This document shows positions 1 through 8,335 of a DNA stretch of 12,039 nt, piece by piece. The notes below the pieces were generated by a model. That model did not search any database and was not told where the DNA came from. It was given only the letters and a program-made list of their open reading frames with translations. The DNA is from Bacteroidales bacterium (GTDB taxonomy: Bacteria > Bacteroidota > Bacteroidia > Bacteroidales > Muribaculaceae): positions 1 through 12,039 of the forward strand of contig CAAGGJ010000106.1 of NCBI GenBank assembly GCA_900769345.1, in the 5' to 3' direction. The position numbers and the translations under genes are program-made. Each line of letters begins with the position of its first letter. Positions within the stretch are counted from its first letter, which is position 1.

Positions 1-102
1 CTTCTTTCAGATTCCACCTCGCGATGGACACCCTTGTCTCTCTGGCTGGACGATTCCCACTACCAGGGCTCGTTAGGGACTTACACCCGTTAGATGATAC
101 AC
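1..102 (-). mobile_element. Group II intron, 5' end (start of domain I), truncated by window edge
   Basis: Read on the minus strand, this stretch begins with GTGTATC and continues with blocks I recognise from the first part of domain I of Bacteroidetes group II introns: CTAACGGGTGTAAGTCC near the start, and GTGTCCATCGCGAGGTGG further in. GTGTA fits the GUGYG-type 5' splice end imperfectly, so the boundary may be one or two bases off (102-104). The intron interior, including any maturase gene, lies left of the window. The upstream exon is on the right and contains the terminator hairpin at 120-149, so the element sits in intergenic DNA about 290 bases before gyrA, transcribed away from it. Recognition is from memory of related introns, not from a fold. 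Confidence 0.82.
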
Positions 103-119
103 ATGCTGGTCAAACAAAG

Positions 120-149
120 AGAGTGCTTTCACAGCTATGAAGGCACTCT
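120..149. terminator. Bidirectional intrinsic terminator hairpin
   Basis: A 12-pair stem (120-131 with 138-149, one G-U pair) encloses a 6-base loop. On the plus strand it is followed by TTTTCGTATT; on the minus strand by CTTTGTTTG. It would end transcripts arriving from a gene now hidden to the left of the intron, and it insulates gyrA from that side. The minus-strand intron begins about 18 bases beyond the stem, so the intron probably landed in the tail region of a terminator. Confidence 0.75.
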
Positions 150-291
150 TTTCGTATTATTTCGGAGCAATCAGCAGCCATAAAGCGCACAAATCCGGTC
201 TGCAACAAAATCCGTGTCAAAAATTAAAGATATTTGCCCGTCAAATAGACAAGTTTTGGCGTAAGAATATGTTTATTTCAACATTTTTTGC

Positions 292-299
292 TATCTTTG
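292..299 (+). promoter_or_regulatory. Putative gyrA promoter, -7 element
   Basis: TATCTTTG matches the Bacteroidetes housekeeping -7 consensus TAnnTTTG. A -33 TTTG at the ideal spacing is absent; only GTTTA at 271-275 lies near. Transcription would start at about 303-306, leaving a leader of roughly 90 bases. The leader holds a small hairpin (336-340 with 347-351) and a GGAGG at 358-362, which is too far (31 bases) from the ATG to act as a normal ribosome binding site. The rest of 153-290 shows nothing I can name. Confidence 0.55.
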
Positions 300-393
300 T
301 ATGTTGAATGTATTAAAAATTTGCGTATAATCGAGATGGTTTCTTTACCATTGTTTCGGAGGCAAATTTCTTGTTTAATTTTAAAGACTAAAG

Positions 394-2943
394 ATGAATA
401 ACGATCGTATCCAAAAGATCAATATTGAGAATCAAATGCGTTCGGCCTATATCGACTATTCTATGTCGGTTATAGTGTCGCGTGCACTCCCGGATGTGCG
501 TGATGGCTTTAAGCCCGTGCACAGAAGAGTGCTTTATGGCATGGAAAAGTTGGGTAACTTCTCTAATGCACCTTATAAAAAATCGGCTCGTATAGTGGGA
601 GATGTGCTTGGTAAATTCCACCCTCATGGCGACTCTTCTGTGTATGGAGCAATGGTGCGTATGGCTCAAAGTTGGGCAATGCGCTATATGCTTGTCGATG
701 GTCAGGGTAACTTCGGCTCGGTCGATGGTGACGGAGCTGCTGCTATGCGTTACACCGAGGCACGTCTGGCTAAAATGGGCGAAGAAATGATGCGAGACAT
801 TGATGAAGATACTGTAGACTTCACAATGAACTTCGATAATACCACACCGGAACCAACCGTATTGCCTACCAGATTCCCTAACTTGCTCGTAAATGGAGCT
901 TCGGGTATCGCTGTAGGTATGGCTACAAATATGCCTCCTCACAACTTGACGGAGTCAATCAATGCCTGCATCGCAATGGAAAACAATCCCGATATCACTA
1001 TCGAGGAACTTATGCAATATATCAAGGGCCCCGACTTCCCTACAGGTGGTATTATCTATGGACTCAGTGGCGTAAAAGAAGCTTTTGAGACAGGTAGAGG
1101 AAGAGTAGTGGTAAGAGCTAAGGCTGAAATCGAAACAGAAGCCGAACACGAAAGAATTATCGTTACCGAAATACCGTATAATGTAAACAAGAGGTTGCTT
1201 ATCATGAAGATAGCCGACCTGGTCAACGAAAAGAAGATCGACGGCATATCAAATGTTAATGACGAAAGTGACCGCACCGGTATGCGTATAGTTATCGACG
1301 TACGTCGTGATGCAAATGCCACTGTGGTGCTCAACAAGTTGTTTAAGATGACTGAACTTCAATCATCGTTCAGCGTGAACAACATTGCCCTTGTTAACGG
1401 ACGTCCACAGACACTCAACTTGAAGGAGATTCTTTATCACTTCCTTAACTTCCGTCACGATGTGGTTATTCGCCGCACTCGTTTCCAACTCAATAAGGCT
1501 GAAACTCGCGCACATATCGTGCAAGGTTTGATAGTGGCAAGCGACAACATCGACGAGGTAATCCACATCATCAAGACCAGCGCAAACATCGACGAAGCAA
1601 AGCAAAAACTCTGCATTCGCTTCAGCCTCGACGACGAACAAGCCAATGCTATCGTTCAGATGCGTCTGCGTCAGCTCACCAATCTTGAGCAAGACAAACT
1701 TCGCGCCGAATATGATGAATTGATGAAGTTGATTGAAAAATTAAATCTCATTCTCACCGATCCTGAAGAATGTAAGCGTGTAATCATCGAAGAACTCGAA
1801 GAGGTTAAGGCAAAATTCGGCGACGAGCGTCGTACCGATATCGTTCCCGATGCCGGCGATTTCTCGGTAGAAGATATGTATTCTAACGACCCTGTGGTAA
1901 TTACCATTTCGCACAACGGTTACATCAAGCGCACTGCTTTGGCCGAATTTAAGGCTCAAAACCGTGGCGGAGTAGGATTTAAAGGCAGCGATACTCGCGA
2001 TGACGACTTTATAGAATTTATCTATCCGGCTACATTGCACAACTATATGCTCTTCTTCACTCAGAAGGGCCGTTGCTACTGGATGAGAGTCTTCGAAATT
2101 CACGAGGGTGCTCGCAATACCAAGGGAAGAGCTATTCAAAATATGCTAAATATCGAGTCGGACGACAAGATTACGGCATTTATCCGCGTGGAAAGCCTAA
2201 GCAATCCGGAATTTAATGCTTCGCACAACATTATATTCTGTACTAAGAACGGTATAGTTAAGAAGACATCGCTTGCCGACTACTCGCGTCCTCGCGCAAA
2301 GGGCATTATTGCTATCAATATCTTGGAAGATGATAGAGTGGTGGATGTAGCTATGACCAACGGATCATCGCAAATTATACTTGCCGACCGCAAGGGTAGA
2401 GCTATACGCTTCCCTGAAGAAAAGGTAAGAGTAATGGGCCGTGGCGCGACCGGTGTGAGGGGCATGACTCTCGATGAGAACGATGAAATCATAGGTATGA
2501 TCTGCATCGATCAAGAGAATCCGGAAGAAATCTTGGTAGTTTCAGAAAACGGATTTGGTAAGCGTTCAGCCCTTGATGACTATCGTATAACCAACCGCGG
2601 TGGTAAGGGCGTGAAAACACTCAATATCACCGATAAGACCGGCGAGCTTGTAGCGATTAAGAGCGTAACTGACGACAACGATTTGGTAATCATAAATAAG
2701 TCGGGTGTAACTATCCGATTAAAAGTTGCCGACTTGCGCGTGATGGGAAGAGCAACTCAAGGTGTGAAGCTCATCAACCTCGAAAAGCGTCAAGATGCTA
2801 TTTCATCGGTTTGCAAGGTCGATTCTGAGAAAATAGCCGAAGATATGGCAGAGGGAATAAGTGAAACCGAATCTCCCAACTCAATTATTGACGACGAAAA
2901 TACAGATGTCAATACCGACCAATTAAACCAAAGCGAGGAATAA
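394..2943 (+). CDS. gyrA: DNA gyrase subunit A
   Basis: GyrA is the breakage-reunion subunit of gyrase (A2B2), which uses ATP bound by GyrB to introduce negative supercoils in the cytoplasm. The 849-residue length is normal for the family. The N-terminal winged-helix region opens with SAYIDYSMSVIVSRALPDVR. The catalytic tyrosine is Tyr120 in AAMRYTEARL (E. coli Tyr122), preceded by Arg119. The quinolone-resistance region is at about 65-105, with Ser81 and Gly85 at the positions of E. coli Ser83 and Asp87. A coiled-coil region follows at about 365-470. The C-terminal beta-pinwheel starts near 495 and carries a GyrA box variant QNRGGVG at 522-528, which supports GyrA over ParC. The last 35 residues are strongly acidic, like the regulatory tails of other GyrA proteins. 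The ATG has no clear Shine-Dalgarno sequence, which is usual here. It is probably cotranscribed with the TPR gene 63 bases downstream. Confidence 0.97.
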   Translation: MNNDRIQKINIENQMRSAYIDYSMSVIVSRALPDVRDGFKPVHRRVLYGMEKLGNFSNAPYKKSARIVGDVLGKFHPHGDSSVYGAMVRMAQSWAMRYMLVDGQGNFGSVDGDGAAAMRYTEARLAKMGEEMMRDIDEDTVDFTMNFDNTTPEPTVLPTRFPNLLVNGASGIAVGMATNMPPHNLTESINACIAMENNPDITIEELMQYIKGPDFPTGGIIYGLSGVKEAFETGRGRVVVRAKAEIETEAEHERIIVTEIPYNVNKRLLIMKIADLVNEKKIDGISNVNDESDRTGMRIVIDVRRDANATVVLNKLFKMTELQSSFSVNNIALVNGRPQTLNLKEILYHFLNFRHDVVIRRTRFQLNKAETRAHIVQGLIVASDNIDEVIHIIKTSANIDEAKQKLCIRFSLDDEQANAIVQMRLRQLTNLEQDKLRAEYDELMKLIEKLNLILTDPEECKRVIIEELEEVKAKFGDERRTDIVPDAGDFSVEDMYSNDPVVITISHNGYIKRTALAEFKAQNRGGVGFKGSDTRDDDFIEFIYPATLHNYMLFFTQKGRCYWMRVFEIHEGARNTKGRAIQNMLNIESDDKITAFIRVESLSNPEFNASHNIIFCTKNGIVKKTSLADYSRPRAKGIIAINILEDDRVVDVAMTNGSSQIILADRKGRAIRFPEEKVRVMGRGATGVRGMTLDENDEIIGMICIDQENPEEILVVSENGFGKRSALDDYRITNRGGKGVKTLNITDKTGELVAIKSVTDDNDLVIINKSGVTIRLKVADLRVMGRATQGVKLINLEKRQDAISSVCKVDSEKIAEDMAEGISETESPNSIIDDENTDVNTDQLNQSEE

Positions 2944-3006
2944 TAGTCAAAGTTGACAGTAACAGCAAATAAATATTTAGAATCACAAACAACTAAATAA
3001 CATAAC

Positions 3007-4254
3007 ATGAAAAAATTAGTTTTAATATTAGCATGCGCTACATTCGCCACATGTGCATTTGCACAAAAAAGAGTGGTTGACGAAGTAAAGAGCGAGATTC
3101 GCGACATGAATGCAAACTCGGGTACTCTTCGTAATAGCTTAAACAAGATTCGCCCGGCCTTGAAAAACGACGAAACCAAAGACGATGCTCAGACATGGTT
3201 CTTGGCTGGCAAGTGCGGTTTCGGACTCTACGACAAATGCGTTGGCGAGCGTGCAGTAGGCAAGCCCGTTGACGAAAAAGAAATGGCTAATGCTCTTATC
3301 GAAGGTTATGAGTACCTTATGCAAGCTTATAAGCTCGATAGTATTCCTGAATTGGAAAAAGATGGTACTCCTAAAGTAGACAAGAAGACAGGTGCCGTTA
3401 AGTTTAAATCAAAACACAGAAAAGACATTGTCAGTGCAATCGGTGGTCACGTGAACGACTTCACTCAAGCAGGCAACGTGCTCTACGATGCTAAGGACTT
3501 CCTTGGTGCGGCAAAGTGCTGGGGGCTATATTGCGACTTCGAAGACGCTAAGTTCCTCGGAAGCGCACGTCCTGAAATGGTTGACACAGTAGTATCTCAA
3601 ATTCGTTTCTATCAAGGTGTAGCTGCTTGGCAAGGCGAAGACTTGCAAGGTGCAATGAAGGCATTCGAACTTGCTCGCAAGAAGGGTCGTCTCGACAAGG
3701 AAACTTTCGACTACTCAATGAGCGTAGCAGCAAGCATTCCTAACAACGACGAAGCAGTAGTTGCTATTGCAAAGGAAGCATATCCTATCCACGGCAAGAA
3801 GGATAACACTTATGCCAAGGTTATCGTTAACGACTTGATTAACAAGGAAAAATACGACGAAGCAAACGGCGTATTAGATAAGGTAATTGCCGAAAATCCG
3901 GGCAATGCCGAATGTCTCGACCTAAAGGGTGTTCTTCTCGAACAACAAGGCAAGACCGACGAAGCTATCGAATACTTCAATAAGTCTATCGCTGCAGATG
4001 ATGCCTATGCTAAGGGTTATTTCGACCTCGGTCGTATGTACTTCAACAAGGCTATCAAGGCTGCTGAAGAAAATGAAAAACTTTCAGGTGCTAAGTTGGC
4101 TGAAATAACTGATCCTTTGTATCGTCAAGCAATGCCGGCATTGGAAAAGAGCTATAAGCTCGACCCAAGCAACAACGACTGCAAGCGTGCTTTGATCAAT
4201 ATCTACTATCAACTCAACGAAGAAGATAAACTTAAAGCTATAGAAGGCAACTAA
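3007..4254 (+). CDS. Secreted tetratricopeptide repeat protein downstream of gyrA
   Basis: A 415-residue protein with a clear Sec signal peptide: MKK, a hydrophobic core LVLILACATFA, and a likely type I cleavage after AFA (residue 19). Cys10 is not in a good lipobox. The mature protein is mostly helical. Recognisable TPR-like repeats lie at about 197-229, 269-299 and 300-333 (for example YDEANGVLDKVIAENPGN and KTDEAIEYFNKSIAADDA), with another degenerate unit at about 334-395. TPRs are protein-interaction scaffolds, so a periplasmic assembly or binding role is plausible, but no specific function or partner can be read from the sequence. Codon choice is strongly biased (AAG, GAC, CGT), suggesting high expression. 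The 63-base gap after gyrA contains no convincing promoter, so cotranscription is likely, and a strong terminator follows. I recall this gyrA-TPR adjacency from other Bacteroidales, but could not check it. Confidence 0.9.
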   Translation: MKKLVLILACATFATCAFAQKRVVDEVKSEIRDMNANSGTLRNSLNKIRPALKNDETKDDAQTWFLAGKCGFGLYDKCVGERAVGKPVDEKEMANALIEGYEYLMQAYKLDSIPELEKDGTPKVDKKTGAVKFKSKHRKDIVSAIGGHVNDFTQAGNVLYDAKDFLGAAKCWGLYCDFEDAKFLGSARPEMVDTVVSQIRFYQGVAAWQGEDLQGAMKAFELARKKGRLDKETFDYSMSVAASIPNNDEAVVAIAKEAYPIHGKKDNTYAKVIVNDLINKEKYDEANGVLDKVIAENPGNAECLDLKGVLLEQQGKTDEAIEYFNKSIAADDAYAKGYFDLGRMYFNKAIKAAEENEKLSGAKLAEITDPLYRQAMPALEKSYKLDPSNNDCKRALINIYYQLNEEDKLKAIEGN

Positions 4255-4294
4255 TCGTTATTTGCAACGCATACAGTACTAAACTATAAAAATG

Positions 4295-4322
4295 GGAGAT
4301 ATGTCACATACGGCATATCTCC
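4295..4322. terminator. Bidirectional terminator between convergent TPR and recQ genes
   Basis: A perfect 9-pair stem, GGAGATATG (4295-4303) with CATATCTCC (4314-4322), closes a 10-base loop. On the plus strand TTATTATTT follows; on the minus strand the stem is followed by CATTTTTATAG, a better T-tract. It lies 40 bases after the TPR stop and 55 bases after the recQ stop, as expected for a terminator shared by convergent operons. Confidence 0.82.
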
Positions 4323-4377
4323 TTATTATTTCGTTATAACTATTGAAAAGCACGATTATTTTGCAAAATTCAATTAA

Positions 4378-6297
4378 TCAGAGAAAGGGTTTGGGATTCT
4401 TATAAGTACCATCTTCGAGTGCCAGAACAAATCCTTCATCAACTAAAAAACGCAACATTTCATACACTTCGTTGTGGGGGAATGAGAGGGTAGAGACAAT
4501 TTCTTGAGCAGTTCGCGGGTGCAGCGATGTCATATAGAGTATGCCGTCTTGCACATCTTTAGCAGTATGGTTATTACTTTTTTTCTCATCGATACATAGG
4601 TCGCAACAGCCGCACTTTCGCACTATCTTCTCTCCGAAATAGCTTGTGATAATAGATTCTCTACATCCGGTTTCGGCATAGGCATAGTTGATTACTGCAT
4701 TTATTCGCTCTTCAAGACGCTCTTTGAGGTCTTGATATGCATATTTGGGGATTATGATATTACTTTTGTCTTCACGAGCTGTGGTATATACAATATATGG
4801 CGTGCGTTTGCGCGGAATGTAGTGCAATACATGCATCTTAGTGAGTATTAACAACGATTGATATATATCTTGCTCCGAAATTCCAGTTTTAAGGGAGATA
4901 AGAGGCTCATTGATAAAGACATAATCGGCAAATAGTCCTGTGTAATTGCGCAGCAATGCTTGCAACACCACATCTACATTGGCGTTTTCGGTAGCGGGAA
5001 GATGATAAAGTTCTTCCTTATCGGCCTTTATCATAACGCGTGCTTGAGTGTCAATTTCCTCTATATAGTCGATGTATCCGGCGCGGGTAAGTATTTTGAG
5101 AGCATTATGCGTGGGCAATAACGGAAGTTGAAACTGCTTGCAGAACAAAGCAAAATTAAAATCGCAAGTTTTCATATAACCTTCGCCCACAAACACACTA
5201 AGAAAATCACTTACCTTTTCGTAAACCTCTTTCACAAATTTTTTATCGGGGAACGACTCGGATATACGGCGCTTCAATGTGGCTTTATCATTTTTTGATA
5301 CCAAAAGCACCACATAAGAGCGCTTGCCATCTCGGCCTGCTCTTCCTGCTTCTTGATAGTATTCTTCGAGCGAATTGGGGACATCGATGTGCACCACTGA
5401 GCGGACATCGGGCTTATCAATTCCCATTCCGAAGGCATTGGTAGCAACTATAACACGTAAAGCGCCCGATTTCCAACGGTTTTGCTTCTCTTCCTTCTCC
5501 TCATTGGTGATTCCGGCATGATAGTAATCGGCCGAGATGCCGCGTGAATTGAGTTCATCGGAAATCTGCTTGGTTTTTTTGCGACTACGAACATACACAA
5601 TAGATGTCCCGGGTACGGAATTCACTATTCTCACCAATTGACCTATCTTATCTTCGGTTTGGCGCACCACATACGAGAGGTTGTTGCGCACAAAACTCTT
5701 TGCGTACACATTAGGCTTGGAGAAATGTAATTTTTCCTGAATATCATTTACCACCAACGGCGTAGCAGTGGCTGTAAGGGCAAGCACCGGCACATGAGGC
5801 TTAACATTGCGTATTTCGGCTATCTTAAGAAATGATGGGCGAAAATCATACCCCCACTGTGATATACAGTGGGCTTCATCCACCACTATGAGGCACACAT
5901 TCATGTGCTTCAATTGCTCTATAAAACTATCGCTTCCCAATCGCTCCGGTGATATGTAGAGAAACTTGTAATTACCATTGGTGCAGCGCTCTATAGCTTT
6001 GCGCCGTTCCGACATCGTTAGTCCCGAATGAAGATAGGTGGCCTTGATGCCACGCTCGCGCAAGTTGTCCACCTGGTCCTTCATGAGAGAAATAATGGGA
6101 GTAATCACTATCGCCAATCCCGCCATAGCCATAGTTGGCACCTGGAATGTAATAGATTTGCCGCCACCGGTGGGCATTAGACCCAAAGTATCGTGACCCT
6201 CAAGCACCGACATTATTATGTCCTCTTGAAGTTCACGAAACTCGGTATATCCCCAATACTTTTCGAGTATTTTATGAATCAGTTCCTTGTTCGGCAT
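4378..6297 (-). CDS. recQ: RecQ-family ATP-dependent DNA helicase (short Bacteroidetes type)
   Basis: A 3'-5' superfamily 2 helicase that unwinds DNA in recombinational repair, in the RecF pathway together with RecJ. Visible motifs: motif 0 FRELQ (20-24), Walker A TGGGKS (43-48), Walker B DEAH (140-143) followed by the RecQ-specific aromatic loop start CISQWGYDFRPSF, motif III TATAT (175-179), and motif VI QEAGRAGRDG (315-324). The zinc cysteines are Cys545, Cys562, Cys565 and Cys568 (CGCCDLC). In E. coli RecQ (609 residues) the equivalent cysteines lie near 380-403, directly after the helicase core. Here about 190 residues intervene, and only about 70 residues (a likely winged helix) follow the zinc module; no HRDC domain is recognisable. 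At 639 residues it resembles the shorter of the RecQ types I know from Bacteroidetes. Its ATG lies inside the end of recJ (26-base overlap), implying one transcript and translational coupling. Confidence 0.93.
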   Translation of the reverse strand: MPNKELIHKILEKYWGYTEFRELQEDIIMSVLEGHDTLGLMPTGGGKSITFQVPTMAMAGLAIVITPIISLMKDQVDNLRERGIKATYLHSGLTMSERRKAIERCTNGNYKFLYISPERLGSDSFIEQLKHMNVCLIVVDEAHCISQWGYDFRPSFLKIAEIRNVKPHVPVLALTATATPLVVNDIQEKLHFSKPNVYAKSFVRNNLSYVVRQTEDKIGQLVRIVNSVPGTSIVYVRSRKKTKQISDELNSRGISADYYHAGITNEEKEEKQNRWKSGALRVIVATNAFGMGIDKPDVRSVVHIDVPNSLEEYYQEAGRAGRDGKRSYVVLLVSKNDKATLKRRISESFPDKKFVKEVYEKVSDFLSVFVGEGYMKTCDFNFALFCKQFQLPLLPTHNALKILTRAGYIDYIEEIDTQARVMIKADKEELYHLPATENANVDVVLQALLRNYTGLFADYVFINEPLISLKTGISEQDIYQSLLILTKMHVLHYIPRKRTPYIVYTTAREDKSNIIIPKYAYQDLKERLEERINAVINYAYAETGCRESIITSYFGEKIVRKCGCCDLCIDEKKSNNHTAKDVQDGILYMTSLHPRTAQEIVSTLSFPHNEVYEMLRFLVDEGFVLALEDGTYKNPKPFL

Positions 6298-8026
6298 CGT
6301 CTGTTATCGGTCTAATGCCTTTGATAAGAAGTTGAATATTATTGCTTGCAGCGCGCTTGTTCTCCTCAATAGTGTAACAAATCTCAAATGGTTTATGCGC
6401 CTTAATGTGTTCGAAATATTCGCTCATATTAAATGCAATGCCATTCATCACCACATCTGATTTGCTATCCACGAGTTCGAGTTTTATATGCTCTGAAGTT
6501 CTACCCACTAATTTGCTCGTGCCATAGTCGTATACATTCTTGGTTACGAACACCGGATTCTGATTGCCGGGGCCAAAAGGATTTAGCAACTTAAGATTAG
6601 TCAGCAAATCGGAATTAATTTCGCTGAAATCGAGTTCGCGGTCAATGTCGATTTGCGGCACCAGCTGCTCACGGTCGATATTCTCAATTACATATTGCTC
6701 GAAACGGCGCTTGAATTCGGGAATATTCTCCTCTTTTAGCGACAGCCCCACTGCATAGGTGTGACCGCCAAAATTCTCAAGCAGGTCGCGAGCCGATTCT
6801 ATAGCCTTATAAATATCGAACCCATGAACCGAGCGCGATGACCCCGTGGCCATACCATTAGAGTAGGTAAGCACCACCGAGGGCTTATAATACAACTCAG
6901 TAAGACGCGATGCCACTATTCCTATTATGCCTTTGTGCCAATCTTTATTGTAGATTACAATAGGTTTTTTGCCCGACACTATTTCATTACGCTGTTCGAG
7001 CAGAGCGCTGGCTTCTTCGGTAATCTGTTTATCGAGTTCTTTACGGTCGCGATTATATTGGTCGATGTTTTTACCTTTTTCGTTTGCATCGGTGATGTCT
7101 TTTGCCACCAGCAAATCCACGGCTTCGCGTCCGCTTTGCATACGACCTGAAGCATTGATGCGAGGCCCGATTTTGAAAATCACGTCGCTTATGGTGATTT
7201 CCTTATTCGAAAGTCCGCAAATGCGTATTATGCTTCGCAGTCCTATATTCGGGTTGCTGTTAAGACGTTTAAGTCCGAAATATGCCATCACGCGATTTTC
7301 TCCCATAATAGGCACTATATCGGCAGCAATGCTCACCGCAACGAGGTCGAGAAGGCTCTCAAGATCGTAGAGATTGGTAATACCATTGCTTATGGTAAAG
7401 GCGTGCATAAATTTATATCCCACGCCACAACCCGACAAATCCTTAAAAGGATAAGGATTGCCTTCGAGTTTGGGATTAAGTATTGCCACCGCTTCAGGCA
7501 GCACATCATCAGGCACATGGTGGTCGCAAATGATGAAATCAATGCCTTTCTCTTTGGCATATCTGATTTCGTCGATTGCTTTGATACCACAATCGAGCAC
7601 AATTATCAACTTTACGCCTCTTTCTTCGGCGTAATCAATACTCTTAATCGATATACCATAACCTTCTTCGTAGCGAGTAGGTATATAATACTCGATGTTA
7701 GAGTAGAAATTGAGAAGATACTTATAGACCAAAGCGACTGCAGTAGTGCCGTCTACATCATAGTCGCCGAAGACCATAATTTTCTCCTTCAACCCCATAG
7801 CATCATTAAGCCTTTTCACAGCTTTATCCATATCCTGCATGCTAAACGGATCGTGCAATTGTGACATAGAGGGATAGTAGAACTTTTGGACCTCGTCCCA
7901 AGTTTCTATACCTCGCTGCACCAATAGCTGACTTATAGCAGGGCAGTTGGGGAACTTAGCTGCCAGCTGGGCCTCTTTTCTTCTTTGTTCGGATGTAAGG
8001 GGTAAGTAGTTCCATTTACTTATCAT
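6272..8026 (-). CDS. recJ: Single-stranded-DNA-specific exonuclease RecJ
   Basis: RecJ degrades single-stranded DNA 5' to 3' in a metal-dependent reaction during recombination, mismatch and base-excision repair. The 584-residue protein has the full DHH/DHHA1 architecture: motif I DYDVDG (88-93), DCG (145-147), the DHH triad (168-170), the AADIVP aspartate motif (Asp236), and GPRINASGRM (287-296). The DHHA1 part contains HKGIIGIVASR (364-374), GSSRS (395-399) and GGH (420-422). A C-terminal OB-like region carries LNPFGPGNQNP (481-491). All metal-binding residues I would expect are present, so it should be active. It is the first gene of a minus-strand operon with recQ. The ATG at 8026 gives the standard N-terminus; the next 375 bases upstream hold no other gene. 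A candidate promoter lies almost 300 bases upstream. Confidence 0.96.
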   Translation of the reverse strand: MISKWNYLPLTSEQRRKEAQLAAKFPNCPAISQLLVQRGIETWDEVQKFYYPSMSQLHDPFSMQDMDKAVKRLNDAMGLKEKIMVFGDYDVDGTTAVALVYKYLLNFYSNIEYYIPTRYEEGYGISIKSIDYAEERGVKLIIVLDCGIKAIDEIRYAKEKGIDFIICDHHVPDDVLPEAVAILNPKLEGNPYPFKDLSGCGVGYKFMHAFTISNGITNLYDLESLLDLVAVSIAADIVPIMGENRVMAYFGLKRLNSNPNIGLRSIIRICGLSNKEITISDVIFKIGPRINASGRMQSGREAVDLLVAKDITDANEKGKNIDQYNRDRKELDKQITEEASALLEQRNEIVSGKKPIVIYNKDWHKGIIGIVASRLTELYYKPSVVLTYSNGMATGSSRSVHGFDIYKAIESARDLLENFGGHTYAVGLSLKEENIPEFKRRFEQYVIENIDREQLVPQIDIDRELDFSEINSDLLTNLKLLNPFGPGNQNPVFVTKNVYDYGTSKLVGRTSEHIKLELVDSKSDVVMNGIAFNMSEYFEHIKAHKPFEICYTIEENKRAASNNIQLLIKGIRPITDDAEQGTDS

Positions 8027-8107
8027 TTATGTTATTTTTTATTTTTATCAAAGAAAGGGAGCATGTGCGGCTCTCTTGCCACACAAATTATATATAGGGT
8101 TTATTGT

Positions 8108-8127
8108 GGGGATTCATTTGCATCCCC
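8108..8127. repeat. Small inverted repeat in recJ leader region
   Basis: GGGGAT (8108-8113) and ATCCCC (8122-8127) form a perfect 6-pair stem around an 8-base loop. It lies about 80 bases upstream of the recJ ATG, with no T-tract on either side, so it is more likely an mRNA leader hairpin or chance than a terminator. Confidence 0.4.
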
Positions 8128-8202
8128 TTTGAAAAAATGTGTCCATGCCGAGCCGGTCCTTGTCAAGCATACAATCCCCCTCTATTCTCGCCGGAGGTCA
8201 TT

Positions 8203-8233
8203 GCTAATGGAGGCTATTTTGTGCTAATGTAGG
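8203..8233. repeat. Two direct copies of GCTAATGnAGG, 20 bases apart
   Basis: GCTAATGGAGG (8203-8213) and GCTAATGTAGG (8223-8233) repeat with a 20-base period, close to two helical turns. The spacing would suit two protein subunits on one face of the DNA upstream of recJ. The TGCTAAT part of this motif recurs as an inverted pair at 9590-9609. No known regulator is recognised. Confidence 0.4.
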
Positions 8234-8321
8234 ATAAAATTTTTACGTTCGCGAGAAAACAATCTTTTCACCCCAAAACACCAATATTTGCGCACGATTT
8301 TCACATTATGCTATAATTACG

Positions 8322-8329
8322 CAAATATA
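8322..8329 (-). promoter_or_regulatory. Candidate recJ-recQ promoter, -7 element
   Basis: On the minus strand TATATTTG matches TAnnTTTG exactly, with ATTG (a one-base mismatch to the -33 TTTG) 19 bases upstream. Transcription would start near 8316, giving a leader of about 290 bases. The element lies within two direct copies of TACGCAA (8318-8324 and 8328-8334; period 10), and the -33 region lies inside the 11-base inverted repeat at 8336-8360, so the site may be controlled by a bound protein. I found no better match closer to recJ. Confidence 0.4.
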
Positions 8330-8335
8330 CGCAAT

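Noticed and set aside
1..102. Left edge considered as rRNA-like or spurious coding sequence
   Set aside because: The minus strand reads as the start of group II intron domain I and has no rRNA signature that I recognise.
358..362. GGAGG as the gyrA ribosome binding site
   Set aside because: It is 31 bases from the ATG, and only an implausible six-codon frame follows it at normal spacing.
646..648. Gly85 as proof of acquired quinolone resistance
   Set aside because: The residue equivalent to E. coli Asp87 varies naturally among Bacteroidetes, and the main site (Ser81) is the sensitive form.
388..942. 184-codon minus-strand open frame inside gyrA
   Set aside because: It lies wholly antisense to strongly conserved gyrA codons and encodes a His/Ser-rich sequence with no family resemblance.
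2946..2957. GTCAA-AG-TTGAC palindrome in the gyrA-TPR gap as an operator
   Set aside because: Five-base arms are expected by chance, and no promoter element lies nearby.
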